Source: JAIOSF01 sp047159865 (GTDB lineage Bacteria; Campylobacterota; Campylobacteria; Campylobacterales; Arcobacteraceae). Taken from it: 64,000 nt of DNA. Positions within the stretch are counted from its first letter, which is position 1. The number at the start of each line of letters is the position of its first letter. The notes beneath the pieces were generated by a model that searched no databases, had not been told where the DNA came from, and saw only the letters and a list, made by a program, of their open reading frames with translations. Shown here piece after piece: positions 42,388-52,425 of the stretch. Location: positions 186,001 to 250,000 of the forward strand of contig NZ_AP038804.1 of NCBI RefSeq assembly GCF_047159865.1, written 5' to 3'. The position numbers and the translations under genes were made by a program.

Positions 42388-43050
42388 TTATTTTTTTGTA
42401 GCTTTTTGAAAATAGTATATAATACTTCCTCCAAATAGTAAAGCAATTGGAATTGCAAAATACCAATACTGTTTTACAACTTCTAATACTTCTAATATCT
42501 CTTCACCAAAATACCAAACAGGTATAATCGTAATAGAAGCCCACATCCATGCACTCAGAAGGTTGATAAATGCAAACATTTTTGCATCATATCGCGTAAG
42601 CCCAATTGAGATAGGAATAATAGTTCTCATCCCATACATATATCTTTGTGCAAAGATAATAGGCCAACCATATTTTTTTAGAAGAAGATGAGCTAAAGCA
42701 AATTTTCTCCTCTGCCCTTTAAATTTATGATACACATAAGATTTATTATACCTACCGATGTAAAAATAGATTTGATCACCAACAAACCCACCAAGTCCTG
42801 CAACAAAAATAGCAATAGGAAGCCACATATCACCAGTATGACAAAGTAATCCAGCCATAATAAGACCCATCTCACCTTCTAAAATACTCCACGCAAATAA
42901 GATGATATATCCATACTCTTTCATAAGATATATAAACTTATTTGTTACTCCTTCTGCAGGAGCATAGTATAAATTATAAGCTAGATATGAAAAAAATAAT
43001 ACAACAACAATTGTCGCTATTTTTCCAGAGTGTCGTTTAAGGAAATTCAT
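42388..43050 (-). CDS. DedA-family membrane protein
   Basis: This 220-residue protein has five or six hydrophobic segments and the SNARE-associated/VTT motif: GGFVGDQIYFYIGRYN near residue 87 and FAQRYMYGMRTIIPISIGLTRY near 135-156, with the conserved Arg. DedA proteins flip undecaprenyl phosphate or phospholipids. The gene lies ten bases downstream of trpB on the same strand. Confidence 0.92.
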   Translation of the reverse strand: MNFLKRHSGKIATIVVVLFFSYLAYNLYYAPAEGVTNKFIYLMKEYGYIILFAWSILEGEMGLIMAGLLCHTGDMWLPIAIFVAGLGGFVGDQIYFYIGRYNKSYVYHKFKGQRRKFALAHLLLKKYGWPIIFAQRYMYGMRTIIPISIGLTRYDAKMFAFINLLSAWMWASITIIPVWYFGEEILEVLEVVKQYWYFAIPIALLFGGSIIYYFQKATKK

Positions 43051-43060
43051 ATAAAAATCT

Positions 43061-44269
43061 CTAGTCTAAATTCAATAAACTTTGAGCTTGAACCATATCT
43101 TTATCTCCACGACCAGATAGATTAATCACTACAATTTTACCTTTTATCTCTTCTTTTACTTTTTTCAAATATGCAATAGCATGACTTGATTCAAAAGCAG
43201 GAATAATTCCTTCTGCACGACTTAGCCATACAAAAGCATCCATCGCTTCATCATCAGTGATATTGTCATAAGTTACTGTACCTAAGTCATTATGGTAACT
43301 ATGCTCAGGTCCAATTCCTGGATAATCTAATCCAGCAGAAATAGAGTGTGCTTCAGTTACTTGTCCATCTTCATCTTGAAGTAAATAAGAACATTGTCCA
43401 TGTAAAATACCAGGTGTTCCTTTTTTTAAACTACAGCCATGCATATTGGTTTCTATTCCATGTCCACCAGCTTCAATTCCAACACACTCAACATCTTCAT
43501 CTTCTAAAAAGTGAGAAAACATACCTATAGCGTTTGAGCCACCACCAATACAAGCTACTACTTTATCTGGCAGTCTGTTTTCTTTTTCTAAAATTTGTTG
43601 TCTTGTTTCCCATCCGATGATTGATTGAAAATCTCTTACCATCATAGGATATGGATGAGGACCAGCAACAGTTCCTATAATATAAAAAGTATCTCTAGCG
43701 TTTGTAACCCAAAATCGAATAGCATCATTCATAGCATCTTTTAAAGATCGACTTCCACTCTCAACTGCAACCACTTTTGCACCCAATAGTTTCATTCGAA
43801 ATACATTAAGTTTTTGTCTTTCAACATCTTTTGCACCCATAAATACGGTGCATTCAAGACCCATAAGAGCTGCTATTGTAGCTGTTGCTACACCATGTTG
43901 TCCCGCTCCTGTTTCTGCTATAACTTTTGTTTTACCAAGTCTTTTAGCAAGTAACCCTTGAGCTATAACATTGTTGACTTTGTGTGCACCTGTATGGTTT
44001 AAATCTTCTCTTTTTAAATAAACTTTACAATCTAATTCTTTACTAATATTTTCAGCAAAATAAAGTGGATTTGGACGACCAACATACTCTTTTAAGTAGT
44101 AGTTTACCTCTTCCCAAAAATCTTTATCAAATCTATATTTATTATAACTCGTTTCTAGTTCTAATAAAATAGGCATAAGTGTTTCAGGAACATATCGTCC
44201 CCCGAATATTCCGAAATGTCCATTTTCATCTGGATCATGTTTACTTGGTGTTGGGATGTAATTATTCAT
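43061..44269 (-). CDS. trpB: Tryptophan synthase beta subunit
   Basis: This is a 402-residue protein. GGRYVPETLMPIL near residue 24, LYFAENISKEL, the PLP-lysine region NHTGAHKVNNVI near 92, AETGAGQHGV, CIGGGSNAIGMF near 232, and the C-terminal SGRGDKD are all TrpB1. It joins indole to serine to make tryptophan. trpA is not adjacent, so the trp genes are split in this genome. It follows apt by 15 bases on the same strand. Confidence 0.96.
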   Translation of the reverse strand: MNNYIPTPSKHDPDENGHFGIFGGRYVPETLMPILLELETSYNKYRFDKDFWEEVNYYLKEYVGRPNPLYFAENISKELDCKVYLKREDLNHTGAHKVNNVIAQGLLAKRLGKTKVIAETGAGQHGVATATIAALMGLECTVFMGAKDVERQKLNVFRMKLLGAKVVAVESGSRSLKDAMNDAIRFWVTNARDTFYIIGTVAGPHPYPMMVRDFQSIIGWETRQQILEKENRLPDKVVACIGGGSNAIGMFSHFLEDEDVECVGIEAGGHGIETNMHGCSLKKGTPGILHGQCSYLLQDEDGQVTEAHSISAGLDYPGIGPEHSYHNDLGTVTYDNITDDEAMDAFVWLSRAEGIIPAFESSHAIAYLKKVKEEIKGKIVVINLSGRGDKDMVQAQSLLNLD

Positions 44270-44284
44270 TATTATATAAACCTT

Positions 44285-44836
44285 TTAAATATCTAATACA
44301 CTATAAACAGCTGCATGTTGTTTTATTTTTTCGTCACCTTTTAAAAATTTCAAATTCATTAAAAAGCACACCTCAATAAGGTTCGCTTTTGTTGCTGTTA
44401 CAAGTTTGCAAGCGGCATTTGCAGTTCCACCTGTAGCACATAAATCATCAATTATTAAAACTCTCGCACCTTCTTTGTTATCAAACGCATCAATATGGAT
44501 TTCAACTTCATCAAAACCATACTCTAATTCATATTTTTCACATACAGTTGTAGATGGTAATTTTCCTTTTTTTCGAACAGGTACAAATCCAATACCAAGT
44601 CTATCAGCTAAAGCAGCTCCAAAAATAAAACCTCTCGCATCAAGTCCAGCGATATATTCTAAGTTCATATCTTTATATCTTTGTTCTAAATGATCCATCA
44701 AAAATTTATATGCTTCTTTATTATTAAGGAGTGTTGTAATATCTTTAAAAACAATTCCAGGTTTAGGAAAATCTGGAATATCTCTAATTGACTCCAATAA
44801 GTACTGTTTCCCTTTTTCATCTAATGTTATATTCAA
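44285..44836 (-). CDS. apt: Adenine phosphoribosyltransferase
   Basis: This 183-residue enzyme contains IRDIPDFPKPGIVFKDIT near residue 18, GLDARGFIFGAAL near 63, and the PRPP loop RVLIIDDLCATGGTA near 123. It salvages adenine with PRPP. A TTG at 44836 (AAAAGGAATATC before it) is chosen: the longer start at 44863 would add nine unrelated residues and overlap gmhA by 17 bases. Confidence 0.93.
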   Translation of the reverse strand: MNITLDEKGKQYLLESIRDIPDFPKPGIVFKDITTLLNNKEAYKFLMDHLEQRYKDMNLEYIAGLDARGFIFGAALADRLGIGFVPVRKKGKLPSTTVCEKYELEYGFDEVEIHIDAFDNKEGARVLIIDDLCATGGTANAACKLVTATKANLIEVCFLMNLKFLKGDEKIKQHAAVYSVLDI

Positions 44837-44846
44837 GATATTCCTT

Positions 44847-45410
44847 TTAAAAATTGTTATCAATTATTTGACAAATAGTATGACCAAAAAGTATATGCAT
44901 CTCTTGTATTCTTGGTGTATTATCACTAGGTACTACTAAATTAACATCACAAACATCGTTCATAGCACCACCATCACGACCAGTAAAACCAACAGTTTTA
45001 CATCCTAGTTCTTGTCCAAGTTTTAAAGCACTTACGACATTTTTACTATTTCCACTTGTACTAATACCTATAATTACATCGCCTTCATTCGCCAAAGATT
45101 CAACTTGTCTATCAAAAACTCTATCATATCCATAATCATTTCCTATAGCTGTTAAAGCACTCGTATCTGTTGTAAGAGCAATACCAGGAAGTCCTCTTCT
45201 TTCAGTTTTATATCTACCTGTTAATTCAGCTGCAATGTGCTGTGCATCTGCTGCACTTCCGCCATTTCCACACAGTAGAACTTTATTTCCACTTTTTAAT
45301 GCATCTACTATTATTGTTGATGCTATTTGAATATCATTTTCCATTGTTCCCATTACAGAAGTTATAGTTTCTAAATGTGATTGAAATTCGTTTTTTATAG
45401 TATTTATCAT
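44847..45410 (-). CDS. gmhA: Phosphoheptose isomerase
   Basis: This 187-residue SIS-domain protein has GNGGSAADAQHIAAELTGRY near residue 49, ALTTDTSALTAIGNDYG near 78, and IGISTSGNSKNV near 114. It converts sedoheptulose 7-phosphate to the heptose form used for the LPS core. gmhB follows upstream on the same strand, giving two steps of the ADP-heptose pathway side by side. Confidence 0.96.
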   Translation of the reverse strand: MINTIKNEFQSHLETITSVMGTMENDIQIASTIIVDALKSGNKVLLCGNGGSAADAQHIAAELTGRYKTERRGLPGIALTTDTSALTAIGNDYGYDRVFDRQVESLANEGDVIIGISTSGNSKNVVSALKLGQELGCKTVGFTGRDGGAMNDVCDVNLVVPSDNTPRIQEMHILFGHTICQIIDNNF

Positions 45411-45456
45411 ATTGTATTCCTATTACATAATTAAAATTATTCTAGCGAAATAATTT

Positions 45457-45984
45457 TTATGACTTGATAATAGTTGAAACATCTTTTATTGAATTTAGTA
45501 TAAAAGAAGCTTTTGATTGAGTTTCGTCAAATGCATGCCCTGTTTTGACTTGGATTGTATTTTGTATATTTGCATTGATTCCAGTTTGTATATCAGAATT
45601 TTTATCTCCAATAATCCAAGAATTTTTATAATCTATATCAATAATTTTTGAAGCTTGTTCTATCATTCCAATGTTCGGTTTTCTACAACTACATTCATCA
45701 TCAGGAGAGTGAGGACAACAAAATATTTCTGTTATTTCGATGTTTTGTTTTTTAAACTCTTCTTTCAACCATCTAGTAAGTATTTCATACTGTTCACTAG
45801 TATAATACCCTCTTCCAATTCCAGACTGATTAGTGATTATAACTAATTTATATCCTAAAGATTGAAGATACTTTAAAGACTCAAAGACACCATCAATAAA
45901 TTCAAAATCTTCTATTCTATGAAGATAGTTTTTCTCTGTATTAATAACTCCATCTCTATCTAAAAATACAACTTTACTAGCCAT
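45457..45984 (-). CDS. gmhB: D-glycero-beta-D-manno-heptose 1,7-bisphosphate 7-phosphatase
   Basis: This is a 175-residue HAD-family phosphatase: VVFLDRDGVINTEKNYLH at residue 5 carries the nucleophile Asp, VIITNQSGIGRG near 48 follows, and CCPHSPDDECSCRKPNIGMI near 90 holds the zinc-binding Cys/His loop of GmhB; the IGDKNSDIQTG motif ends the site. It removes the 7-phosphate on the route to ADP-heptose. Its start overlaps the stop of the pseudopilin gene (TAATG). Confidence 0.95.
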   Translation of the reverse strand: MASKVVFLDRDGVINTEKNYLHRIEDFEFIDGVFESLKYLQSLGYKLVIITNQSGIGRGYYTSEQYEILTRWLKEEFKKQNIEITEIFCCPHSPDDECSCRKPNIGMIEQASKIIDIDYKNSWIIGDKNSDIQTGINANIQNTIQVKTGHAFDETQSKASFILNSIKDVSTIIKS

Positions 45985-46388
45985 TAATATAAATCATAAG
46001 AAACATCTCTTACTCCACTTTCATATAATTTTTTACAAACAGTACTATCACTATTATCATTTATATCAACACTTAATTTATTGTCATTGAGAGAGATAGA
46101 AACACAAACAGTATCTTCTATTTTAAATTCAACTTTTTTAGAACTTACTGTCCAAGTTGATTCATTTATGTTAACACTGTCAGAGATATTATCAATTTTA
46201 TTATTCATCATGTAATACGATTGTACAGAGGTGGTGATAGTTGAAATATCTTGTTTGATAGTCGATACAATAGCACTGCTTCTTGTATCCATAAGTTTAG
46301 GAACTGCTACAGCTGCTATTATTCCTAATACAGCTATAACAAAAATAAGTTCAATAATAGAGAAACCTTGTTTTAAGGAAGGTTTCAC
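45984..46388 (-). CDS. Type IV pilin/pseudopilin-like protein
   Basis: This 134-residue protein begins with a prepilin leader: basic residues, then Gly-Phe-Ser at the peptidase site (KQGFSIIELIFVIAVLG, Glu5 of the mature form present) and a hydrophobic helix to about residue 32. The remainder is a small C-terminal domain with two Cys, likely a disulfide. It resembles minor pseudopilins of type II secretion or DNA uptake. It sits without partners between guaA and gmhB, coupled to gmhB by TAATG. Confidence 0.85.
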   Translation of the reverse strand: MKPSLKQGFSIIELIFVIAVLGIIAAVAVPKLMDTRSSAIVSTIKQDISTITTSVQSYYMMNNKIDNISDSVNINESTWTVSSKKVEFKIEDTVCVSISLNDNKLSVDINDNSDSTVCKKLYESGVRDVSYDLY

Positions 46389-46391
46389 TTC

Positions 46392-47930
46392 TTATTCCCA
46401 CTCAATCGTTGCAGGTGGTTTACTACTAATATCATATACAACTCTATTGATTCCATCAACTTCATTGATAATTCTTCTACTCATTTGTTCCAATATATCA
46501 TGAGGAATATGTGCAAAAGTTGCTGTCATACCATCAATAGCATTTACGATTCTAATACAAGCTGTATTGTCATAAGTTCTGTTATCACCCATAACTCCAA
46601 CAGATTTTACATTTAAAAGTACTGTAAATGCTTGCCATGTTTTATCATACCAACCTGTACTTCTTAAAACATCCAACATAATAGTATCTGCTTTTCTTAA
46701 AATATCTAAATCTGGAGAATTAACATCACCCATAATTCGTATAGCAAGTCCAGGCCCAGGGAAAGGATGTCGTCCAATCATTTGCGCAGGTAAACCTAAC
46801 TCAAGTCCTAATACTCTTACTTCATCCTTAAAGATTTCTCTTAAAGGCTCAATAAGTTCAAAAGTCATCCAATCAGGAAGTCCACCAACATTATGATGAG
46901 ATTTAATTGTTTTAGAAGGTCCTTTTACTGATACAGATTCAATAACATCTGTGTAAAGTGTTCCTTGTGCTAAAAATGAGATACCATCATGTTTTTTTGC
47001 TTCTTGGTCAAATACTTCAATAAATGTCTCACCAATAATTTTTCTCTTTGTTTCAGGATCAGTAACGCCCGCTAGTTTTGATAAAAATTGTTCACTAGCA
47101 TCAACTGTAATAAGCCCAATACCTCTGTTAGCAAACATATTTTGTACATCTTGTACTTCATTTCCTCTTAATAGACCATTGTCAACAAATACAGGTACAA
47201 GTTTGTCACCGATTGCTTCAGCTAATAGTGTAGCAACAACAGAGCTATCAACTCCACCACTTACACCACAAAGAACTTTTTTATCACCAACTTGAGCTCT
47301 GATTTTTGCTATTTGTTCTTTTGCAAAATTTCCCATATTCCAGTTTTTTTCACATTTACAAATATGTTTAGCAAAGTTGATTAACATCTGCCCACCCTCA
47401 ACTGAATGAGTTACTTCTGGGTGATATTGAAATGCATAGATATTTTTATCTTCATTTGCAATAGCAGCATAAGGTGAGTTTGAACTCGTTGCGATTACTT
47501 CAAATCCTGTAGGTAAAGATTCTACTCTATCTCCATGCGACATCCATACAACTTCATTATCTGTGATATCTTTGAAAATTGGAGAGGATGATTGTTCTAC
47601 TTTTAGTTCTGCTTTACCATATTCATGATGATCTGCGGGGATTACACTTCCACCTAAATAGTGAGCAATTGTTTGCATACCATAACAAATTCCTAAAATT
47701 GGTAAACCTAAGTCAAAAACAGCTTTATCAACTTTATATGCATCATCAGCATAAACAGAAGCAGGTCCACCACTTAAAACTATACCTTTTGGAGTTCGTG
47801 CTTTAATATCTTCAATTGACTCGTTGTATGGAACTATTTCAGAGTAAAATCCATTGTTTCTTAATCTTTTAGAGATAAGTTGTGTGTATTGACTTCCAAA
47901 GTCTAAAACTAATATTGGTACATGTTTCAA
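46392..47930 (-). CDS. guaA: GMP synthase (glutamine-hydrolysing)
   Basis: This is a 512-residue enzyme. The glutaminase half has LDFGSQYTQLI, GICYGMQ (nucleophile Cys about 82) and FQYHPEVTHS near 168; the synthetase half has CGVSGGVDSSVVATLL near 221 and the dimer region GRHPFPGPGLAIRI. It aminates XMP to GMP. Its stop lies three bases before the start of the pseudopilin gene. Confidence 0.98.
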   Translation of the reverse strand: MKHVPILVLDFGSQYTQLISKRLRNNGFYSEIVPYNESIEDIKARTPKGIVLSGGPASVYADDAYKVDKAVFDLGLPILGICYGMQTIAHYLGGSVIPADHHEYGKAELKVEQSSSPIFKDITDNEVVWMSHGDRVESLPTGFEVIATSSNSPYAAIANEDKNIYAFQYHPEVTHSVEGGQMLINFAKHICKCEKNWNMGNFAKEQIAKIRAQVGDKKVLCGVSGGVDSSVVATLLAEAIGDKLVPVFVDNGLLRGNEVQDVQNMFANRGIGLITVDASEQFLSKLAGVTDPETKRKIIGETFIEVFDQEAKKHDGISFLAQGTLYTDVIESVSVKGPSKTIKSHHNVGGLPDWMTFELIEPLREIFKDEVRVLGLELGLPAQMIGRHPFPGPGLAIRIMGDVNSPDLDILRKADTIMLDVLRSTGWYDKTWQAFTVLLNVKSVGVMGDNRTYDNTACIRIVNAIDGMTATFAHIPHDILEQMSRRIINEVDGINRVVYDISSKPPATIEWE

Positions 47931-48025
47931 ATAAAATCCTTTAAAATAACTATAAATATCACTATTATATCTAAAGTTTAGTAAAATATGTCCTAGTAAA
48001 AGTAATTCTTTTATAGTGTTGCTCT

Positions 48026-49330
48026 TTAGACTGAAAACTTCCTAAAAAAATAAAATGCAATTAAAAATGTAAAGATTTCACTAAAAGGAAGAGCAATATA
48101 AACACCAACTAGTCCAAAAAAGTAAGATAATATACTTACAAAAAATATAGGAAATATTAAACTTCTTACTATTGATATACTAGCTGATGCAAGAGGCTGA
48201 TGTATAGAAGTAAGATAAGAAGTGATAAGGATATTTAAGCCTACAAATAAAAATGCAATCCAAGTATATTTTAAAAACTCAATTGTGATATTTTTTGTTT
48301 CTGTACTATTATTATCTAAAAATAGATCTGCTAAACTTTGGGGATTTACAAGCACAAATACTACTAAAATTGAAGAGAAAACAAAAATTGTACTAAAGCC
48401 CATTTTTAAAAAAATTTTAATTCTACTAAACTCTTTTGCACCATAATGTTTAGCTACTATTGGTTGTAGCCCATCACTTATAGCGAAACTTATCATAATA
48501 CTTATCATGATAAAATAAGTCACAATAGTATATGCTGCAACACCACTAGCACCTACATATTTTATCATCATAAAATTAAATATCATGACAGTTATACCAG
48601 CAGAAGACTCGTTTATAAACTCTGAAACTCCATTTTTCATAGCTACAAATATAACAGTATAACCTCCCGTTGGTTTTATAAGTTTAAGTGTTGCTTTTGT
48701 CGTAAAAAAGTGAGGAATAAGAATCAAAATAATAATACTATAAGATAATCCAGTAGCCCAAGCAGCTCCTGCTAAACCATAATCAAGTTTTACTATAAAT
48801 AGATAATCAAGTATTATATTTACAATAGCACTAGAGATTAAAGCTAAAAATGAAAGATTTGGGTTTTCATCTGCTCTTACAAAGTAGTCTAAGACTATTC
48901 CTATCATAATAAATGGTAAAAAGCCAATAACAATGCTTAAATATACCTTTGTATTTTTTTGTAATTCATCTGTTATATTTAATAAGTAAAGAATATTGTC
49001 AATATTTAAATAAACAAAAAAACATGAAACTACACTAAAAATAGTAACAAAAACAATTGCTTTTGAAAATATATTTAAAGCTTCTTCTTTTTTCTTTTCA
49101 CCCAAGAGTTTTGAAACCATTACACTAGAACCAACAGCAAACATAAGCCCTACTCCAAATAAAATTGAGATTATTGGATATGTAATATTTATAGAAGCAA
49201 GTCCTATTGAACCTACATAGTTCCCTACAAAATACCCATCGATGATGCTAGCTGATGATATTGCAAGGAGACCTAAAATAGAAGGTATGATGTATTTAAA
49301 AAATACTTTATATGGTTTTTGTTTTAACAT
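48026..49330 (-). CDS. MATE-family efflux transporter
   Basis: This 434-residue protein has 12 hydrophobic segments in two halves. IDGYFVGNYVGSIGLASINI near residue 26 and the late VYIALPFSEIFTFLIA match the MATE/NorM pattern. It exports drugs or toxic compounds using an ion gradient. A terminator-like hairpin separates it from nhaD upstream. Confidence 0.92.
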   Translation of the reverse strand: MLKQKPYKVFFKYIIPSILGLLAISSASIIDGYFVGNYVGSIGLASINITYPIISILFGVGLMFAVGSSVMVSKLLGEKKKEEALNIFSKAIVFVTIFSVVSCFFVYLNIDNILYLLNITDELQKNTKVYLSIVIGFLPFIMIGIVLDYFVRADENPNLSFLALISSAIVNIILDYLFIVKLDYGLAGAAWATGLSYSIIILILIPHFFTTKATLKLIKPTGGYTVIFVAMKNGVSEFINESSAGITVMIFNFMMIKYVGASGVAAYTIVTYFIMISIMISFAISDGLQPIVAKHYGAKEFSRIKIFLKMGFSTIFVFSSILVVFVLVNPQSLADLFLDNNSTETKNITIEFLKYTWIAFLFVGLNILITSYLTSIHQPLASASISIVRSLIFPIFFVSILSYFFGLVGVYIALPFSEIFTFLIAFYFFRKFSV

Positions 49331-49425
49331 TTATAGATCCATTTGTTATATTTTGAAGAATTAAAAAGCTATATTAAAAAAGAGAAATTATTTATTTTAA
49401 ATTAAAAAGCAAATTGTGTAGTATT

Positions 49426-49459
49426 AAAAAAGACCAAGAGAAAACCCTTAGTCTTTTTT
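49426..49459 (-). terminator. Terminator downstream of nhaD
   Basis: Read on the minus strand, CTTAGTC-type and GACCAAG-type arms (49447-49459 with 49426-49438; one mismatch) form a stem whose 3' side runs into six U. It lies about 20 bases after the nhaD stop and before the MATE gene. Confidence 0.65.
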
Positions 49460-49477
49460 TAAGTCGTTATAAGTAAG

Positions 49478-50860
49478 TTATGCACCAAATTTGAAAATTT
49501 CAAACTGTACATACCATACAACTATTGAAATAATGTATCCTAATAAAATAGTCCATGAATATTGCATATGTGCTCTAAAAGTATAAATACCTGGGAGTTT
49601 ACCCATAACACCAACACCAGCAGCAGATCCAAATGCAATCATAGAACCACCAACACCAGCTGTTAAAGTTACTAACATCCACTGAGCATGAACCATATCT
49701 GGATTTGCTTTTAGTACAGCAGACATTACAGGAACATTATCAACAATAGCTGATAAGAAACCAACTCCAATGTTTGACCATGTTGGTCCTAAAACTGATG
49801 GATCATATACAACTGCAGCAACTGCTAACCACCCTATAAAATATAATGCACCAACAGCTGCTAATATACCAAAGAAAAATAATAATGTATTATTTTCAAT
49901 TTTTGCCATAGCTCCAAATACATCAAATTCTGTATTATGTACTTTTTTCAGTCTATATGCATAAAGTTTTAAAAGTGATAAACCAAACATCATACCCCAC
50001 ATAGCAGGAAGGTGTAAAATTTGATGAGACATTACAGCACAAAAAATTGTAAATACACCTAGTCCTATTACTACATTAGCACCTTTCATCATCACTGGTT
50101 TAGTTTCTTTTGCAACATCAAAATCAGGTACTTCATTTGGTACAAATTTTGACAGTAAATAAGCTGTTGCTAAATAACCAAGTATCGAAGCTGGGAATAA
50201 GTATAAAAAGTCTGCAAAGTGTCCTTTTCCAGCTGTCCATGCCATAAGAGTTGTAATATCTCCAAATGGCGACCATGCCCCACCTGCATTTGCAGCAACA
50301 ACAATATTAATAGCACCTGGTACTAAAAAATCTTTTCTTGTTTTTTCAATTGTTATTAAAACTGTAGAAAGAATTAATGCTGTAGTTAAATTGTCTGCAA
50401 TTGGTGAGATAAAAAATGCTAATATCCCTGTTACCCAAAATAACTTTTTATATGTATATCCTTTAGATACAAGATTGTATTTTAGCTTATCAAATACTCC
50501 CATATGTATCATAGATTCTATATATGTCATTGCTACAAATAAGAAAAAGAAAATCTCAGCTATCTCTAAAATAAGATGTTGTGCTTGTGTATGAACTAAA
50601 TCCATATCCATACCATTAATTGCATAATAAGCTGCAATAAGCATAAACAAAAATGTTCCTGTCAAAAGAGCAGGTTTTGCTTTATCGATATGATATTTAT
50701 CTTCCATTGCAATAAAATAGTACCCAATTACAAATATTATTATAGATAAGATACCAACCCAAGTCATTGTAATATCTGGATTAACCACAGGAGTACTTTC
50801 TCCTCCTCCACTTGCAAAAGCAAATATACTTAATAAACTAACTATTAGTAGTTTAAACAT
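49478..50860 (-). CDS. nhaD: Sodium:proton antiporter NhaD
   Basis: This 460-residue protein has about 13 hydrophobic segments. ISPIADNLTTALILSTVLI near residue 155, NIVVAANAGGAWSPFGDITTLM near 184 and AIVDNVPVMSAVL near 380 are the ion-transporter motifs of the NhaD family. A signal-like N-terminus (to about residue 18) precedes the first segment. It exchanges sodium for protons, fitting a marine or salty habitat. It overlaps nadB by one base. Confidence 0.94.
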   Translation of the reverse strand: MFKLLIVSLLSIFAFASGGGESTPVVNPDITMTWVGILSIIIFVIGYYFIAMEDKYHIDKAKPALLTGTFLFMLIAAYYAINGMDMDLVHTQAQHLILEIAEIFFFLFVAMTYIESMIHMGVFDKLKYNLVSKGYTYKKLFWVTGILAFFISPIADNLTTALILSTVLITIEKTRKDFLVPGAINIVVAANAGGAWSPFGDITTLMAWTAGKGHFADFLYLFPASILGYLATAYLLSKFVPNEVPDFDVAKETKPVMMKGANVVIGLGVFTIFCAVMSHQILHLPAMWGMMFGLSLLKLYAYRLKKVHNTEFDVFGAMAKIENNTLLFFFGILAAVGALYFIGWLAVAAVVYDPSVLGPTWSNIGVGFLSAIVDNVPVMSAVLKANPDMVHAQWMLVTLTAGVGGSMIAFGSAAGVGVMGKLPGIYTFRAHMQYSWTILLGYIISIVVWYVQFEIFKFGA

Positions 50861-52314
50861 TATTTCTCCTTAATATAGTGTGCACCAATAGAATTTTTTC
50901 TATCAATAGCACTTTTAATAATGGATTTTGCCGTAAGTAACCTTAAAAAAAGAAGTCTACCTATATCCTCACAAAGGTATGATTCTACTTCATCATAAGC
51001 ATCAATTAACTCTTGGCGTTCTCTTACAATTCCAACATTTGTCCACATTAAATTTCTCAAACCATTTTTTATTGCTTTATCTGTGTCTTTTAATAAGATA
51101 TAATGAGGCTGGTTATTTTTAGCTTTAAAGTTCTTTAAATCTATTTGAAAACTTTCTTTAATACTATGCTCAACTGCAAGTTTAGAAAAAACAAGTCCCT
51201 CTAGTAAAGAGTTTGAAGCTAAACGATTTGCACCATGAACACCAGTACAAGCCACTTCTCCAACAGCATATAAATTTTTTGCATTTTTAACTTTTGAATT
51301 TAAATCAACATCAATTCCACCCATACTATAATGAAAAGCAGGACTTATAGGGACTCTTTCAAAAGGAAGTTCAAACCCTATCTCTTTTAAATTTTTATAG
51401 ATATTTGGGAACCTTTTTTTAAAAAAGTCTTTGCTAAAGTTTTGAAAAGAAAGATATATCTTAGAACCTGTCTTTTTAGAATAATCAAATATAGCACGAC
51501 TCACAACATCTCTTGGAGCAAGTTCTTTATCTTTATGATAATCTTTTAAAAATTGATAACCATCTTCATCTTCTATTAATGCACCCTCACCTCGTAATGC
51601 CTCGCTTAAAAGTTGTTTTCTAGCTTTATCATTTTCAACATACACAGTTGGATGAAACTGCATCATCTCCATATCTTTAAGTGCAATACCTTTTTCTATA
51701 CATATTCCTTGAATATCACCTGCAATAGTAGTAGAGTTTGTATGGTATCTATAAATTGATCCAACTCCTCCTGAAGCGATAATTGTATTATGCGCATACA
51801 CAGTTCTATCTTTACCATTTTGAATCAGATGTGCACCATAACAAATATTATCTTCATACAATAGATCAATAACAATAGAATCTGTAATCACTTCATGAGG
51901 ACAAACTTTAAGTAAATACATATGAATCACCCGTCCAGTTGCATCTCCATCAGCATGTAAAATTCTACTTGTACTATGAGCAGCTTCTTTTGTAAAAGCA
52001 AGTTTTCCTTCAGCATTTCTATCAAACTCAAAACCATTGTTGATCATATCATCAATAGCCGAAATTGAATTATTACTCAAAGTTTCAACAGCATTTTTAT
52101 CATTCAAATTTACTCCAGCATTCAGAGTGTCTTGAATATGTAAAGGAATATCATCGTCATCTCTAACTCGAACTACTCCCCCTTGTGCCCAAAAAGTGTT
52201 ACATTCCCACGGTGTTTTTTTACAGACTACTAAAACTTTTTTCTCTTTAGGTATTAACCTTGCTGCATTTAAACCAGCAATACCTGTACCTATAATCAAA
52301 TAATCATAAATCAT
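50860..52314 (-). CDS. nadB: L-aspartate oxidase
   Basis: This 484-residue flavoenzyme has the FAD site IIGTGIAGLNAARLI at residue 7, TFWAQGGVVRV near 41, the active-site HSTSRILHADGDATG near 113-127, MEMMQFHPTVYV near 215 and GEVACTGVHGANRLASNSLLEG near 346. It makes iminoaspartate for NAD synthesis. It lies between nhaD (one-base overlap) and the LptM-like gene (six-base gap); nadA and nadC are not next to it. Confidence 0.96.
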   Translation of the reverse strand: MIYDYLIIGTGIAGLNAARLIPKEKKVLVVCKKTPWECNTFWAQGGVVRVRDDDDIPLHIQDTLNAGVNLNDKNAVETLSNNSISAIDDMINNGFEFDRNAEGKLAFTKEAAHSTSRILHADGDATGRVIHMYLLKVCPHEVITDSIVIDLLYEDNICYGAHLIQNGKDRTVYAHNTIIASGGVGSIYRYHTNSTTIAGDIQGICIEKGIALKDMEMMQFHPTVYVENDKARKQLLSEALRGEGALIEDEDGYQFLKDYHKDKELAPRDVVSRAIFDYSKKTGSKIYLSFQNFSKDFFKKRFPNIYKNLKEIGFELPFERVPISPAFHYSMGGIDVDLNSKVKNAKNLYAVGEVACTGVHGANRLASNSLLEGLVFSKLAVEHSIKESFQIDLKNFKAKNNQPHYILLKDTDKAIKNGLRNLMWTNVGIVRERQELIDAYDEVESYLCEDIGRLLFLRLLTAKSIIKSAIDRKNSIGAHYIKEK

Positions 52315-52320
52315 CTTTAC

Positions 52321-52425
52321 CTATTTCTTCTTTTCAACAGTGTCATCAACATATACAGGAGGTGCTTTATAACCACAACCTACTAGTAAAATTGAAAACA
52401 TTAATATTGTATAAATAAACTTCAT
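52321..52425 (-). CDS. LptM-like 34-residue lipoprotein
   Basis: This is a short ORF with a signal peptide and lipobox, MKFIYTILMFSILLVGCGY, then KAPPVYVDD and a basic end. The pattern of a lipobox, Cys-Gly, Lys, then a proline pair and acidic residues is that of LptM (YifL), the small lipoprotein that assists LptD assembly. It is not normally called because of its length. It sits six bases before nadB on the same strand, so it is probably co-transcribed. Confidence 0.7.
   Translation of the reverse strand: MKFIYTILMFSILLVGCGYKAPPVYVDDTVEKKK

Noticed and set aside
44837..44863. Nine extra N-terminal codons of apt
   Set aside because: They would overlap gmhA and lack a ribosome site, while TTG at 44836 has AAAAGGAATATC directly upstream.
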